NCBI GenBank assembly: GCA_009702325.1
Contig: WLID01000001.1
Span: forward strand, 124,001 to 188,000
Reading direction: 5' to 3'
DNA length: 64,000 nt
Source: Actinomycetota bacterium
Lineage (GTDB): Bacteria > Actinomycetota > Thermoleophilia > Gaiellales > Gaiellaceae
Shown: piece by piece, positions 1 to 8,685 of the stretch
How the letters are laid out: each line of letters opens with the position of its first letter
Position numbering within the stretch: the first letter of the stretch is position 1
Translations under genes and position numbers: made by a program
Notes under the pieces: generated by a model
Told to the model about the DNA's origin: nothing
The model's input: only the letters and a program-made list of their open reading frames with translations
Database searches by the model: none

Positions 1-2
1 CA

Positions 3-2048
3 GCCGGCAAACTCGCGCCCCTGCTCTCGAACACCTTCTCGGTACCCGGCACATCATCGGAGCACGTGAAGCAGGTGCTCGAGACCCACTTCGGCAACCG
101 AGCAGACGGAGCCTTCACCGTCGTGTTCGAGCTTGCGAGCCCAGCAACCCCCGCAACGCTCGCGGAGCTGCAAGCAGTCACCGACCGCGCCGCAACGGCG
201 ATCCCCACCGGCAAAGCTGGGCCAATCACCGCGGCAGGCACACATCTCGCCTACGGCGACATCGTCTCGACATTCGATCTCGCATCCGCCAAGGCCTACA
301 GCGATCCCCTGCGGACGGCGATCGGCACCCCCGCCGGCGTCACGCACAGCTACGTGACGGGGGCAGCAGCGATCCAGCACGACCTCGACCCGATCTTCTC
401 CCAAGACCTCAAGAAGGGTGAGGCGATCGCGATCCCCATCGCACTACTCGTGCTGCTCTTTGTCTTCGGCCTTTCGCTGTCGGTGACGATTCCACTCGTC
501 TTCGCGGCCTGCACGATCACGGGCACGCTCGGGCTCGTCTATTTCGTCGCGCAGCTCGCGGAAACGCCGACTTATGCCACGAACCTCGTCGAACTGATCG
601 GCCTCGGTATCGCAGTCGACTACTCGCTGCTTGTCGTCTACCGCTTCCGCGAAGAACTCGCTCTCGGCCGCACCAAAGACGACGCGATCGTCCGCACGAT
701 GCAGACCGCCGGCCGTGCCGTCATCTTCTCGGGCGCGGCCGTCGCCCTCGGACTGGCTCTCCTCGTTGCGATGCCGCTGCCATTCATGCGGATGCTCGGC
801 ATCGCGGGCTTTCTCATCCCGATCGTGTCGATCGCTGCCGCCGCTACGTTGCAGCCCGCGCTGCTCTCCTTCTACGGCCGCCGCGGCACCGCCCGCCGAC
901 GCATCCTTCCAGGCGAACCGGCCGACCCTGAACGCGGCATGTGGGCGCGGCTCGCCCGGTCGATCATGGCCCGCCCCAGGTGGTATCTGATCGGCGGCAC
1001 CGCCATCCTCATCGCCGCTGCCACCCCGGCCCTCTGGCTCCAGGTCACCCCGGGATCAACGTTCGGTATCCCTCGAACCCCCCAATCCGTGCACGGGTTT
1101 GACCTCCTCCAACAGCAGGTCGGCCCAGGTGCAATCGCGCCCACCCAAGTGCTCGTCGATGGCGGCCGACCAGGCACTGTCACCGACCCCGCCACGCAAG
1201 CAGCAATGGTGCGGCTCACAGCCTCCATCAGAGCCGACCGCGAAGTTGCGAGCGTCCTCTACGCTCCCGCGGGCCGCTACCTGGACCCGAGCCGACAGTT
1301 CGGCCAAATCATCGTCGCGGGCAAGCACGATTACGGCTTCCCGGAGGCGCAAGCGTTCGTCCACCGTCTTCGCAACACCCTGATCCCGAACGCGCATTTC
1401 CCCCCAGGCGTGACCGTGGAAGCTGGCGGCGCGGCACCTCAAGGCGTCGACTTCCTCCACCAGGCCTACAGCACCTTCCCGCCCTTGATCGCCGCCGTCC
1501 TGGCGCTCACCTACATCCTTTTGCTCCGCGCGTTCCGTTCGCTGCTTCTACCTCTCAAGGCGGTGCTGCTCAACCTCCTCTCTGTTGGAGCTAGCTATGG
1601 CCTTCTCGTCATCGTCTTCAAGTGGGGACTCGGACACTCTCTGCTTGGCCTCTACCACTTCGGGCAGGTCGAAGGTTGGATCCCGATCTTCCTCTTCGCG
1701 ATGCTCTTCGGCCTCTCAATGGACTACGAGGTCTTCCTCGTGACGCGCATGCGGGAAGCTTGGGATGATGGCGACGACAACATCACGGCTGTCGCCCACG
1801 GACTTGAGCGCACGGGCCGGATCATCACTGCGGCCGCTGTCATTATGTGCGCCGCTTTCGCTGGCTTTATGGCCGGCCGCATCGTTGGGCTGCAGGAGTT
1901 CGGACTTGGCCTCGCTGTCGCAGTGTTCGTCGATGCAACGCTTGTCCGCTCGATCCTCGTTCCGTCGCTCATGGCAGTGCTCGGACGATGGAACTGGTAC
2001 CTCCCGGTGTGGGTTGCGAGGCTCGTGCGGGTCGCTCCTGGTCGCTGA
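3..2048 (+). CDS. MMPL/RND-family transporter, 5' end outside window
   Basis: The reading frame is open from base 3, and the first visible residues (about 20 codons before the first GTG at 66) already match the periplasmic part of MMPL exporters (FSVPGTSSE-type motif), so the true start lies upstream. About 681 residues are seen. Two membrane domains are visible, each with the family's conserved Asp-Tyr pair (GIAVDYSLL in the first half, SMDYEVFL in the second) that carries protons in RND-type pumps. The long loop between them is the second porter domain. Known members export lipids or small lipophilic molecules across the inner membrane; the substrate cannot be read from sequence. No partner gene is visible downstream; the next 500 bases are non-coding. 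Confidence 0.9.
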   Translation, partial: AGKLAPLLSNTFSVPGTSSEHVKQVLETHFGNRADGAFTVVFELASPATPATLAELQAVTDRAATAIPTGKAGPITAAGTHLAYGDIVSTFDLASAKAYSDPLRTAIGTPAGVTHSYVTGAAAIQHDLDPIFSQDLKKGEAIAIPIALLVLLFVFGLSLSVTIPLVFAACTITGTLGLVYFVAQLAETPTYATNLVELIGLGIAVDYSLLVVYRFREELALGRTKDDAIVRTMQTAGRAVIFSGAAVALGLALLVAMPLPFMRMLGIAGFLIPIVSIAAAATLQPALLSFYGRRGTARRRILPGEPADPERGMWARLARSIMARPRWYLIGGTAILIAAATPALWLQVTPGSTFGIPRTPQSVHGFDLLQQQVGPGAIAPTQVLVDGGRPGTVTDPATQAAMVRLTASIRADREVASVLYAPAGRYLDPSRQFGQIIVAGKHDYGFPEAQAFVHRLRNTLIPNAHFPPGVTVEAGGAAPQGVDFLHQAYSTFPPLIAAVLALTYILLLRAFRSLLLPLKAVLLNLLSVGASYGLLVIVFKWGLGHSLLGLYHFGQVEGWIPIFLFAMLFGLSMDYEVFLVTRMREAWDDGDDNITAVAHGLERTGRIITAAAVIMCAAFAGFMAGRIVGLQEFGLGLAVAVFVDATLVRSILVPSLMAVLGRWNWYLPVWVARLVRVAPGR

Positions 2049-2106
2049 TCGCCGCGGGAGCTACTTCCGTTACGGGCTCGAAACGACCATCGAAAAGCGC
2101 AAGACG

Positions 2107-2132
2107 AAAGGCCGGTTTCAAAGGCCGGTGTC
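2107..2132. repeat. Two tandem 13-bp repeats
   Basis: Two adjacent copies, 2107-2119 and 2120-2132, of a 13-base unit starting AAAGGCCGGT differ at one position. The second copy runs into the left inverted repeat of the neighbouring element, so the duplication may be part of its boundary. Confidence 0.75.
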
Positions 2133-2315
2133 AGACACCATTTCCTGTCAAGTGTCTTCTGTCGCATCTTTGTAACGTTTTTCCTGCGGCGGCGGGGTGC
2201 CCAAGATGGCACCAAGACGTTTGTTGATGCGGATTTGCGGCGAGCATCGCCGTTCGGCGATTGATTCATTGTTGGTACAGCGCGCCTCTTGACAGAAATT
2301 GGTGTCTGACACCGG
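2125..2315. mobile_element. MITE/BIME-like inverted-repeat element
   Basis: A 28-base sequence at 2125-2152 is repeated in inverted orientation at 2288-2315 with 26 of 28 matches. Each arm carries its own 13-base palindrome, GGTGTCTGACACC, next to a CTTGACAG box. The roughly 135 bases between hold two perfect hairpins: GGTGCC/GGCACC at 2196-2213 and ATCGCC/GGCGAT at 2246-2261. No reading frame of note is inside. Terminal inverted repeats with internal hairpins and no gene fit a non-autonomous element (MITE), or a REP/BIME-type pair moved by a Y1 (IS200-like) transposase encoded elsewhere. No clear target-site duplication was found, so mobility is inferred. Confidence 0.6.
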
Positions 2316-2559
2316 GGTGTGGAGGCCGGGTGCGCGAGGTCGGGGCGAGGCGCGAGATTCGAACGAATTTCGTACAGGCGCGCTACGAATTCGAAACGGG
2401 CACGGCCGATGATTGAGACATGCGCACGCTCGCCGCAGTCAGCGGAACGCTGACCACGATCATCCTGCTCCTCCCGCACTGAGCTCGCTCAAGACGGAGC
2501 GCCGGCCGCGGCATGGTCCAGGCCGACCGAGCGGGCGCTACGCGTTCTAAGCTCGCCCG
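2316..2559. other. Intergenic region before the MFS gene
   Basis: No gene is supported here. A hairpin with one bulge lies at 2364-2393 (CGAATTTCGTA against TACGAATTCG) and could be an operator or a weak terminator. A 20-codon hydrophobic frame (2420-2482) has no ribosome-binding site and is not called. Confidence 0.5.
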
Positions 2560-3783
2560 ATGCGCCGACTGATCCACATCGCATTCGGGCCCGACCTCGA
2601 CAAAGCGATCCGACCCGTCCTGCTCGTCGGTTTCGGAGGCACGTTCGCGATGACGATCCTGTTCCCGTACCTCGGGATCTACGCGCTCCGAGAGCTCGGC
2701 GCCTCACAAAGCCAGCTCGCCATCACGTTCGTCGTCTCCGCCCTCCTCGCCGCCGCAGGCGGATACACCGCCGGCCACCTCTCCGACCGGATCGGCCGCC
2801 GCCGCATCCTGCTCGCCGGCTGGGTATGCACAGGAACCGTCCCGCTCGGCCTCGCGCTCGTCGGCCACCACGTCCTCATCGGACTCGCCTTCGTCGCCGC
2901 CTACGGCGCATCAGGCGCGCTTGGCGAATCAGCCGGCCAAGCGCTGATCGCCGACCTCGTACCACCCGAAAAGCAGTCCCTCGCGTACGCATCAGAACGG
3001 GTCGCCGAGAACCTCGGCGTCTGTTTCGGCCCACCAGTCGGAGCCCTCCTGCTCCTCGCCCACGACTGGCGCATCCTGTTCCTCACCGTCGTTGCCCTCG
3101 TCATCGGCGTCTTCGCAATCGCCTACCGGCTGATCCCGCACCGCGGCACCTACGCCCCCGCCGCAGGCACACCACGACCACCATCCCTTCCCATCATCCG
3201 TCGTGACCGCCGCTTCCAACTGTTCCTCACCTTCAACGTTCTTGCCGGCATGACCTACGTTGGCTTCGACTCCGTGTTCGCGATCTCGCTCACCGAATCC
3301 CACGGCTTCTCGCCCTCCCAGGTCGGGCTAATCCTCGTCGTCAACCCGATCCTGATCACGTTCACACAGGTACGACTCACACGACGGCTCAACAACGTCT
3401 CGCCCGCAATCAAGCTCACAGCAGCGATGCCCCTCATGGGACTGCCGTTCCTGTTCCTTGCCGTTAGCGACGCGCTACCGATCGTCGCGCTACTCGTCGT
3501 CGTATTCGTCCTCGGCGAGATGCTTTGGGTGCCATCAGCCCAGACCGTCGTCGCCGGACTCGCACCCGCCGAGATCCGCGGCGCCTACATGGGTTTCTAC
3601 GGCGGGACGTTCCAAGTCGCCTGGGCGCTCACCCCGTTCTTCGGTCTTCAGATCCGCCACAGCTTCGGCGATTTCGCGATGTGGATTGCGATTGCGGCGA
3701 TCTCCGTGCTCGCATCCGCGGCCGGAGCGTTCGCCGCACGGGGTCCCAGGGTCGCCGCGGCGGTAGCATCGGCGACGCAATGA
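2560..3783 (+). CDS. MFS transporter, probable exporter
   Basis: A 407-residue membrane protein with twelve hydrophobic segments. The loop after the second segment carries the MFS signature (GHLSDRIGRRR, about residues 71-81), and the two halves are joined by a charged loop near residue 205. The architecture is that of drug or sugar efflux MFS proteins of 390-420 residues. The stop overlaps the start of the nucleotidyltransferase gene (ATGA at 3780-3783), so it is the first gene of the dTDP-rhamnose operon. That position suggests export linked to surface glycan or resistance, but the substrate is unknown. ATG at 2560 was chosen because translation of the first membrane segment begins shortly after it and no in-frame start lies closer upstream. 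Confidence 0.88.
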   Translation: MRRLIHIAFGPDLDKAIRPVLLVGFGGTFAMTILFPYLGIYALRELGASQSQLAITFVVSALLAAAGGYTAGHLSDRIGRRRILLAGWVCTGTVPLGLALVGHHVLIGLAFVAAYGASGALGESAGQALIADLVPPEKQSLAYASERVAENLGVCFGPPVGALLLLAHDWRILFLTVVALVIGVFAIAYRLIPHRGTYAPAAGTPRPPSLPIIRRDRRFQLFLTFNVLAGMTYVGFDSVFAISLTESHGFSPSQVGLILVVNPILITFTQVRLTRRLNNVSPAIKLTAAMPLMGLPFLFLAVSDALPIVALLVVVFVLGEMLWVPSAQTVVAGLAPAEIRGAYMGFYGGTFQVAWALTPFFGLQIRHSFGDFAMWIAIAAISVLASAAGAFAARGPRVAAAVASATQ

Positions 3784-4550
3784 AGGGATTGATCTGCGCA
3801 GGCGGGAACGCGACACGGCTCGAAGAGCTCACACGCGTCACCAACAAACACTTGCTGCCCGTCGGTCGCTGGCCGATGGTCTACTACCCGCTGCAGCTGC
3901 TCCAGCGCGTCGGGGTCCACGAAGTTCTGATCGTCACAGGCAAGCAACACGCCGGCGACTTCATCGATCTCCTTGGTGACGGACGACTGACCGCCCGAGG
4001 GAGCGACGAGGTGCTCTTCGACCTCGACCTCTCGTACAAGGTGCAGGTCGAAGCAGGCGGCATCGCCCAAGTCGTTGGGATGGCACGCGACTTCGCTCGC
4101 GGCGAAAAGCTCGTCGTGTGCCTCGGCGACAACATCTTCGAGAAGGCGCAGGCCGACGCAATCGCAAACTGGGACAACGACGACGCCCTCGTCTTCGTCA
4201 AGGACGTGCCCGACCCGGAGAACTTTGGTGTCGTCGCATACGGCGACGACGGCACCGTCGTCGACCTCGTTGAGAAGGCGGGTGTCGTAGACATGCGGTA
4301 TCCAAGCCCGCCCTCGAACGACGCGGTGGTTGGCCTCTACTGCTACCCGCCTGACGTCTTCGACATCATCAGCACGCTCAAGCCATCCAGTCGCGGCGAG
4401 CTCGAGATCACCGACGTCAACCGCGAGTTCGTGCGTCAAGGCCGCCTGTCGGTAACACAGGTCGACGGCTGGTGGCACGACGGCGGCAAGCACTGGGGCG
4501 ACCTCGCCGATGTCGGTCGCCTGATTGACCAGACAGGTGCGAACCAGTGA
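3780..4550 (+). CDS. rmlA: Glucose-1-phosphate thymidylyltransferase-like nucleotidyltransferase
   Basis: A 256-residue enzyme of the NTP-transferase fold. It would join dTTP and glucose-1-phosphate to make dTDP-glucose, the first step of dTDP-rhamnose synthesis. The N-terminal nucleotide loop reads AGGNATRL instead of the usual AGGxGTRL; NKHLLP and the PMVYYPL segment follow as expected. GDN near residue 120 matches the metal-binding aspartate site. It is shorter than enterobacterial RmlA (about 290), like the short actinobacterial and archaeal forms. The ATG at 3780 overlaps the MFS stop and fits the family N terminus; a longer frame from 3525 is only read-through. It is followed by rmlC, rmlD and rmlB, which makes the rhamnose role likely. 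Confidence 0.85.
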   Translation: MKGLICAGGNATRLEELTRVTNKHLLPVGRWPMVYYPLQLLQRVGVHEVLIVTGKQHAGDFIDLLGDGRLTARGSDEVLFDLDLSYKVQVEAGGIAQVVGMARDFARGEKLVVCLGDNIFEKAQADAIANWDNDDALVFVKDVPDPENFGVVAYGDDGTVVDLVEKAGVVDMRYPSPPSNDAVVGLYCYPPDVFDIISTLKPSSRGELEITDVNREFVRQGRLSVTQVDGWWHDGGKHWGDLADVGRLIDQTGANQ

Positions 4551-5014
4551 TCCCCGGCCTCGAACGGCTCCCGCTCAAGCGGTTCGAAGACGAACGCGGC
4601 TGGTTCTCGGAGCTCGCCCGCGCAAGCGGACTGCCGAAGCCGATCCGCCAGGTCAACCTGTCGCGCTCTGCGAAGGGTGTGATCCGCGGCCTGCACTTCC
4701 ACGAACGAGGCCAAGACGATCTCTTCGTCTGCCTTGAAGGGATGGTGCGCGTCGTCGTCCTCGACCGCACGACGGGCGAGACGTTCACCGAAGACATCGG
4801 CGACGACAACCCGGTCGCGGTCTACGTTCCTGGTATTCACGCCCACGGGTACGAGGCGTTGACCGACTGCCTGTTCAGCTACCTCGTCACCGAGGAGTAC
4901 GACCCAGCGAACCCTGACGAGCACGGTGTCGCCTGGAACGACCCGCGCGTCGTCCACCTTTGGAGCACGCAATCACCGCTTCTCTCCGCCCGGGACACGG
5001 CCGCGGCGCTCTGA
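4547..5014 (+). CDS. rmlC: dTDP-4-dehydrorhamnose 3,5-epimerase
   Basis: A 155-residue cupin of the RmlC family, which epimerises dTDP-4-keto-6-deoxyglucose at C3 and C5. Visible family features are RGWFSE near residue 20, the IRGLHFH motif with the catalytic His near residue 51, and the YVPGIHAHGYEAL segment near residue 95. It is shorter than the typical 180-200 residues because of a short C terminus. The GTG start at 4547 overlaps the rmlA stop (GTGA), which implies coupled translation. Its 3' end overlaps rmlD by about 55 bases. Confidence 0.9.
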   Translation: MIPGLERLPLKRFEDERGWFSELARASGLPKPIRQVNLSRSAKGVIRGLHFHERGQDDLFVCLEGMVRVVVLDRTTGETFTEDIGDDNPVAVYVPGIHAHGYEALTDCLFSYLVTEEYDPANPDEHGVAWNDPRVVHLWSTQSPLLSARDTAAAL

Positions 5015-5787
5015 TCACGGGTGCCGGTGGCCAGCTCGGCCACGCACTCGCTGAGACGTACCCAGAGGCGCTCGCACTCACCCGCGCCGAGTGGGATGTC
5101 ACCTTTCCCGCGTCCGAGCTGCTGAAGCCCGAGCTCGTGCTGCACGCCGCCGCCTGGACGAACGTCGATGGTGCTGAGGATGATCCGCAGGACACGGCCG
5201 CGGTCAATGTTGGTGGCGTCCAGCATGTCGCCGAGCTCGGGGTGCCGTTCGTTCTCTACTCGACCGACTACGTGTTCGATGGGACGAAGCGCACGCCGTA
5301 CGTCGAGTCCGACCGTACGAATCCGTTGGGTATCTACGGTCGCACGAAGCTGCACGGTGAGGCAGCGTCGGGTGAGCACGTGTGGATCGTCCGCACCTCC
5401 TGGCTGTTTGGCGCCACCGGCAAGAACTTCGTGCGCACGATGCTCCGGCTGGGCGCCGAGCGCGACGAGGTCGCCGTCGTCGACGATCAGCGCGGCTGCC
5501 CGACCTTCGTCGGCCACCTCGCACAGGCGACCGCCGCGATCACCGAGCTTCCCTACGGCGTCTACCACGTTGCCGCCGACGGTGACTGCACATGGGCCGA
5601 CTTTGCCGAAGCGATCTTCGAAGATGCCGGCCTCGACTGCCGCGTGCGGCGCATCACAACGGCGGAATTTGGGGCGCGCGCTCCGCGGCCCGTCTACTCC
5701 GTCCTGCGCTCCGAGCGCGGGGCGCCTGAGATGCCGCATTGGCGTGACGGGTTGAGGGAGTGTCTCACCCTCCTCGGCGCCCGGTAG
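4960..5787 (+). CDS. rmlD: dTDP-4-dehydrorhamnose reductase
   Basis: A 275-residue short-chain dehydrogenase that performs the last, NAD(P)H-dependent step to dTDP-L-rhamnose. It shows the Rossmann motif GAGGQLG, the YSTDYVFDG segment of RmlD, and the catalytic YxxxK as YGRTK. The TTG at 4960 is the only plausible start before the Rossmann strand; it makes the gene overlap rmlC by about 55 bases. That is unusually long, and the real start could be slightly later at a rare codon. Ten bases separate it from rmlB. Confidence 0.9.
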   Translation: MEHAITASLRPGHGRGALITGAGGQLGHALAETYPEALALTRAEWDVTFPASELLKPELVLHAAAWTNVDGAEDDPQDTAAVNVGGVQHVAELGVPFVLYSTDYVFDGTKRTPYVESDRTNPLGIYGRTKLHGEAASGEHVWIVRTSWLFGATGKNFVRTMLRLGAERDEVAVVDDQRGCPTFVGHLAQATAAITELPYGVYHVAADGDCTWADFAEAIFEDAGLDCRVRRITTAEFGARAPRPVYSVLRSERGAPEMPHWRDGLRECLTLLGAR

Positions 5788-5797
5788 CCTTCCCGCG

Positions 5798-6790
5798 ATG
5801 CGTGTTCTTGTTACCGGCGGTGCCGGCTTCATCGGTTCGCACTACGTGCGTCTGCTTGCGGCGCAGGGTGACGAGGCGGTCGTTCTCGACAAGCTCACCT
5901 ACGCGGGCAACCGCGAGAACATCGCCGATGTTTCGCACACGTTCCATCAGGGCGATATCGCCGACCCGGTCGCGGTCGCGAAGGCTGCGGAAGGGTGCGA
6001 TGCGATCGTCAACTTCGCTGCCGAGAGCCACGTCGACCGTTCGATCATGGGCCCGGCCGAGTTCATCCTCACCGATGTTCTCGGAACCCAGGTGCTGCTC
6101 GACTATGCGCGCCACCACAACCTGCGCTATGTGCAGGTGTCGACCGACGAGGTGTACGGCGACATTCCGCTTGAGGCAGCCCCCTCGACCGAGGACGCGC
6201 CAATCCGGGCTTCCAGCCCGTACTCGGCCTCGAAGGCTGGTGGCGACCTGCAGGTGCTGGCCTACGTTCGTACGTTCGGCGTCAACGCGAGCATCACGCG
6301 TGGTGCGAACACGTACGGCCCACAGCAGTACCCCGAGAAGCTGCTGCCGCTCTTCATCACGAATGCCTTCGACGGCCTTGAGTTGCCTGTCTACGGCGAT
6401 GGTCGGCAGCGCCGCGAATGGCTGCATGCCGAGGATCACTGTGCGGGCATTGATCTCGTGCTGCGCAAGGGTGGGGCGGGCGAGATCTACAACGTCAGCG
6501 GCCAGGAACGCGAGAACATGGATGTGATCCGCGGGATTCTCGACCACACGGGTGCCAGCCCAGACCTTCTTCGCCACGTCGCCGATCGCCCTGGCCACGA
6601 CCGGCGCTACGCGATCGATTCGACGAAACTTCGGTCGCTTGGCTGGGCTCCCCGGCACACCCTCGACGGCGGTGGACTGGCCGACACAGTTGCGTGGTAT
6701 CGCGACAACCGTGCGTGGTGGGAGCCGATCAAGTCGGGCGAGTATCGCGCGTACTACGAGGCGCAGTACGGCAATCGCCTCGGTTCCTGA
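5798..6790 (+). CDS. rmlB: dTDP-glucose 4,6-dehydratase
   Basis: A 330-residue extended SDR that converts dTDP-glucose to dTDP-4-keto-6-deoxyglucose with bound NAD. It has the N-terminal GGAGFIGSHYV nucleotide motif, the YVQVSTDEVYGD segment (catalytic Thr-Asp-Glu) and the PYSASKAG motif with catalytic Tyr and Lys. The C-terminal NVSGQERENMD segment is family-typical. It closes the rmlA-C-D-B run, so the four genes supply the complete pathway. An imperfect inverted repeat (AACGGG/CCCGTT, 6823-6845) lies after the stop but has no T-run. Confidence 0.94.
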   Translation: MRVLVTGGAGFIGSHYVRLLAAQGDEAVVLDKLTYAGNRENIADVSHTFHQGDIADPVAVAKAAEGCDAIVNFAAESHVDRSIMGPAEFILTDVLGTQVLLDYARHHNLRYVQVSTDEVYGDIPLEAAPSTEDAPIRASSPYSASKAGGDLQVLAYVRTFGVNASITRGANTYGPQQYPEKLLPLFITNAFDGLELPVYGDGRQRREWLHAEDHCAGIDLVLRKGGAGEIYNVSGQERENMDVIRGILDHTGASPDLLRHVADRPGHDRRYAIDSTKLRSLGWAPRHTLDGGGLADTVAWYRDNRAWWEPIKSGEYRAYYEAQYGNRLGS

Positions 6791-6861
6791 GCGGAATTCA
6801 CCCTGATTCCAAAGGATTCGCTAACGGGTTCCGTTGGGGCCCGTTGCTACCGTGACCCATC

Positions 6862-8685
6862 GTGCTCCGGCGCGCCCTGCCTGTAATTGCGCTTGTTGCG
6901 CTCGGCGCCCTAGGCGCGCTCGCGGCATCGGTCGTCGCCCTTGGGTCGTTTCGTGACACGACCACGGGCTCGTCGACCGACGTCACCACTACGACGACGA
7001 TCCCGACGGGAACGGTGCCGACGCTGCCCGTGACAACGGTGCCGCTCACAACAACGGCGCCCACGACGACGGCGCTGACTACGACAGCGCGAACGACGAC
7101 TGCCTCGACCACGTCCACCACTGCGACGACCTCGACAGTCCCCACCTCGACGTCAACGACGTCTGCGGTGAGCGCGTCACCCACCACGATCGTGATTGAC
7201 GGACATGGCTGGGGCCACGGCATGGGCATGAGTCAGTGGGGCGATTACGGCTATGCCAAGCACGGGTGGACGTACACCCAGATCCTCACCCACTACTACA
7301 CCGGGGTCACGGTGGCGGCGAAGCCGGAAGTGCCGGTTCGTATCCTGCTTTTCGACGGGGTGAAGCGAGTCGCGCTTACCTCCGATTCGCCCTGGAAAGT
7401 CACAGATGCGACTGGTGCTTCGGTTGCGCTCCCGGCAGGAAAGCTCGTTCTCGGTGCCGATCTGATGATCTCGGGCCGAGCGTTGACGGGCCCGCTGACC
7501 TTCGAGCCGGGAACGACGCCGCTGACTGTCGGTACACGGAGCTATCGCGGCAGTGTGGTTGCGACGTCGACCGGAACGAAGCTTCAGATCGTCAACCGCC
7601 TTGGACTTGAGCAATACGTGGGTGGTGTTCTTGGCTCCGAGGTTCCATCGTCATGGCCGGCCGAGGCCCTGAAGGCACAGGCGGTCGCTGCGCGGTCCTA
7701 TGCGCTCGCGGAGCTGACGACCGTCGTCACCGCTCGCGCGTACGACCTCTTCAGCGACACCCGTAGTCAGGCATACCTGGGTATCGCCGCGGAGACCCCA
7801 ACGACGCTCGCGGCCGTGTCGGCCACTGCCGGCCAGGTGATCCTCTCGGGCGGGCAGGTTGCGACGGCCTACTACTCGTCGAGCACTGGTGGGCGAACCG
7901 AGTCCTCACTTGATGCGACCGGCAAAGACATTCCGTACCTGCAGTCGGTCGATGATCCTTACGACACGTTTTCTCCGAACCACAACTGGGGCCCCGTTCT
8001 GGTCGATGGTGCAAAGGCCGCAAAGGCGCTCGGCGTTCCGGGCGGCCTGATCGACCTCCAGGTCACGAACGGACCTACAGGTCGTGCGCAGAAGGTCGTT
8101 GCGGTGTCACCGACGGCATCGACGACGTTTCGTGGCGAGACGATCCGTTCTGCACTCAGCCTGCGGTCGACGTGGTTCTCGGTGCGGTGGCTCGCGCTCG
8201 CGAAGACGCAGACCCTCCCGGCAGGCAAGGTGACCTCTGTGACGCTCACAGGCGTCGCACGCGGCTTCGCGAGTGTTCAGCTTGAGGCGAAGGCGTCTGG
8301 ATCGGCCTGGGCGCTCGTAGGGCCTGTGACGCCTGCCGCAGACGGCTCGTTCTCGATTGCGGTGCGTCCGACTGTGACGACGCTTTACCGGCTCGTCACG
8401 GGATCGATCCATGGGGCGCAGGTCACCGTTGCGATCGCACCGGTCGTGACGGCTGCTGCTGCCGCCGGAACGGTGACGGGAACCGTCGCACCGACCGCCG
8501 CCGGACTGCCGGTTGAGCTGCAGCTCCGCACCGGTTCGAGCTGGCACACGATCGTTGCAAGCACGACCGACGCCGCCGGTGGGTTCTCTGTCGGCGCGCA
8601 GCTCGCGCCAGGGACCTACCGCGTCCGTTGCGTTCCAGGCGGTGGTCTGTCGCCAGGGCTCTCGGCACTCATCGTGATCACGTGA
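6862..8685 (+). CDS. Secreted SpoIID/LytB-domain protein
   Basis: A 607-residue exported protein. Residues 1-30 form a signal or anchor segment, followed by a Thr-rich low-complexity linker to about residue 105. Next comes a GHGWGHGMGMSQWG motif, then the SpoIID core with SEVPSSWPAEALKAQAVAA; Glu260 matches the catalytic glutamate of SpoIID, which cleaves peptide-free glycan strands in peptidoglycan. In Bacillus SpoIID the His-rich GHGVGMSQ motif is C-terminal; here it precedes the core, an order seen in actinobacterial members. The C-terminal 180 residues look like beta-sandwich repeats. The GTG start at 6862 gives the signal segment. The stop overlaps the start of the subtilase gene. Confidence 0.85.
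   Translation: MLRRALPVIALVALGALGALAASVVALGSFRDTTTGSSTDVTTTTTIPTGTVPTLPVTTVPLTTTAPTTTALTTTARTTTASTTSTTATTSTVPTSTSTTSAVSASPTTIVIDGHGWGHGMGMSQWGDYGYAKHGWTYTQILTHYYTGVTVAAKPEVPVRILLFDGVKRVALTSDSPWKVTDATGASVALPAGKLVLGADLMISGRALTGPLTFEPGTTPLTVGTRSYRGSVVATSTGTKLQIVNRLGLEQYVGGVLGSEVPSSWPAEALKAQAVAARSYALAELTTVVTARAYDLFSDTRSQAYLGIAAETPTTLAAVSATAGQVILSGGQVATAYYSSSTGGRTESSLDATGKDIPYLQSVDDPYDTFSPNHNWGPVLVDGAKAAKALGVPGGLIDLQVTNGPTGRAQKVVAVSPTASTTFRGETIRSALSLRSTWFSVRWLALAKTQTLPAGKVTSVTLTGVARGFASVQLEAKASGSAWALVGPVTPAADGSFSIAVRPTVTTLYRLVTGSIHGAQVTVAIAPVVTAAAAAGTVTGTVAPTAAGLPVELQLRTGSSWHTIVASTTDAAGGFSVGAQLAPGTYRVRCVPGGGLSPGLSALIVIT

Noticed and set aside
2420-2482. 20-codon hydrophobic frame
   Set aside because: No ribosome-binding site and no conserved context; could be chance.
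6960-7180. Low-complexity ACG/ACC-rich stretch as a DNA repeat element
   Set aside because: It is the Thr-rich linker of the SpoIID-like protein and needs no other explanation.
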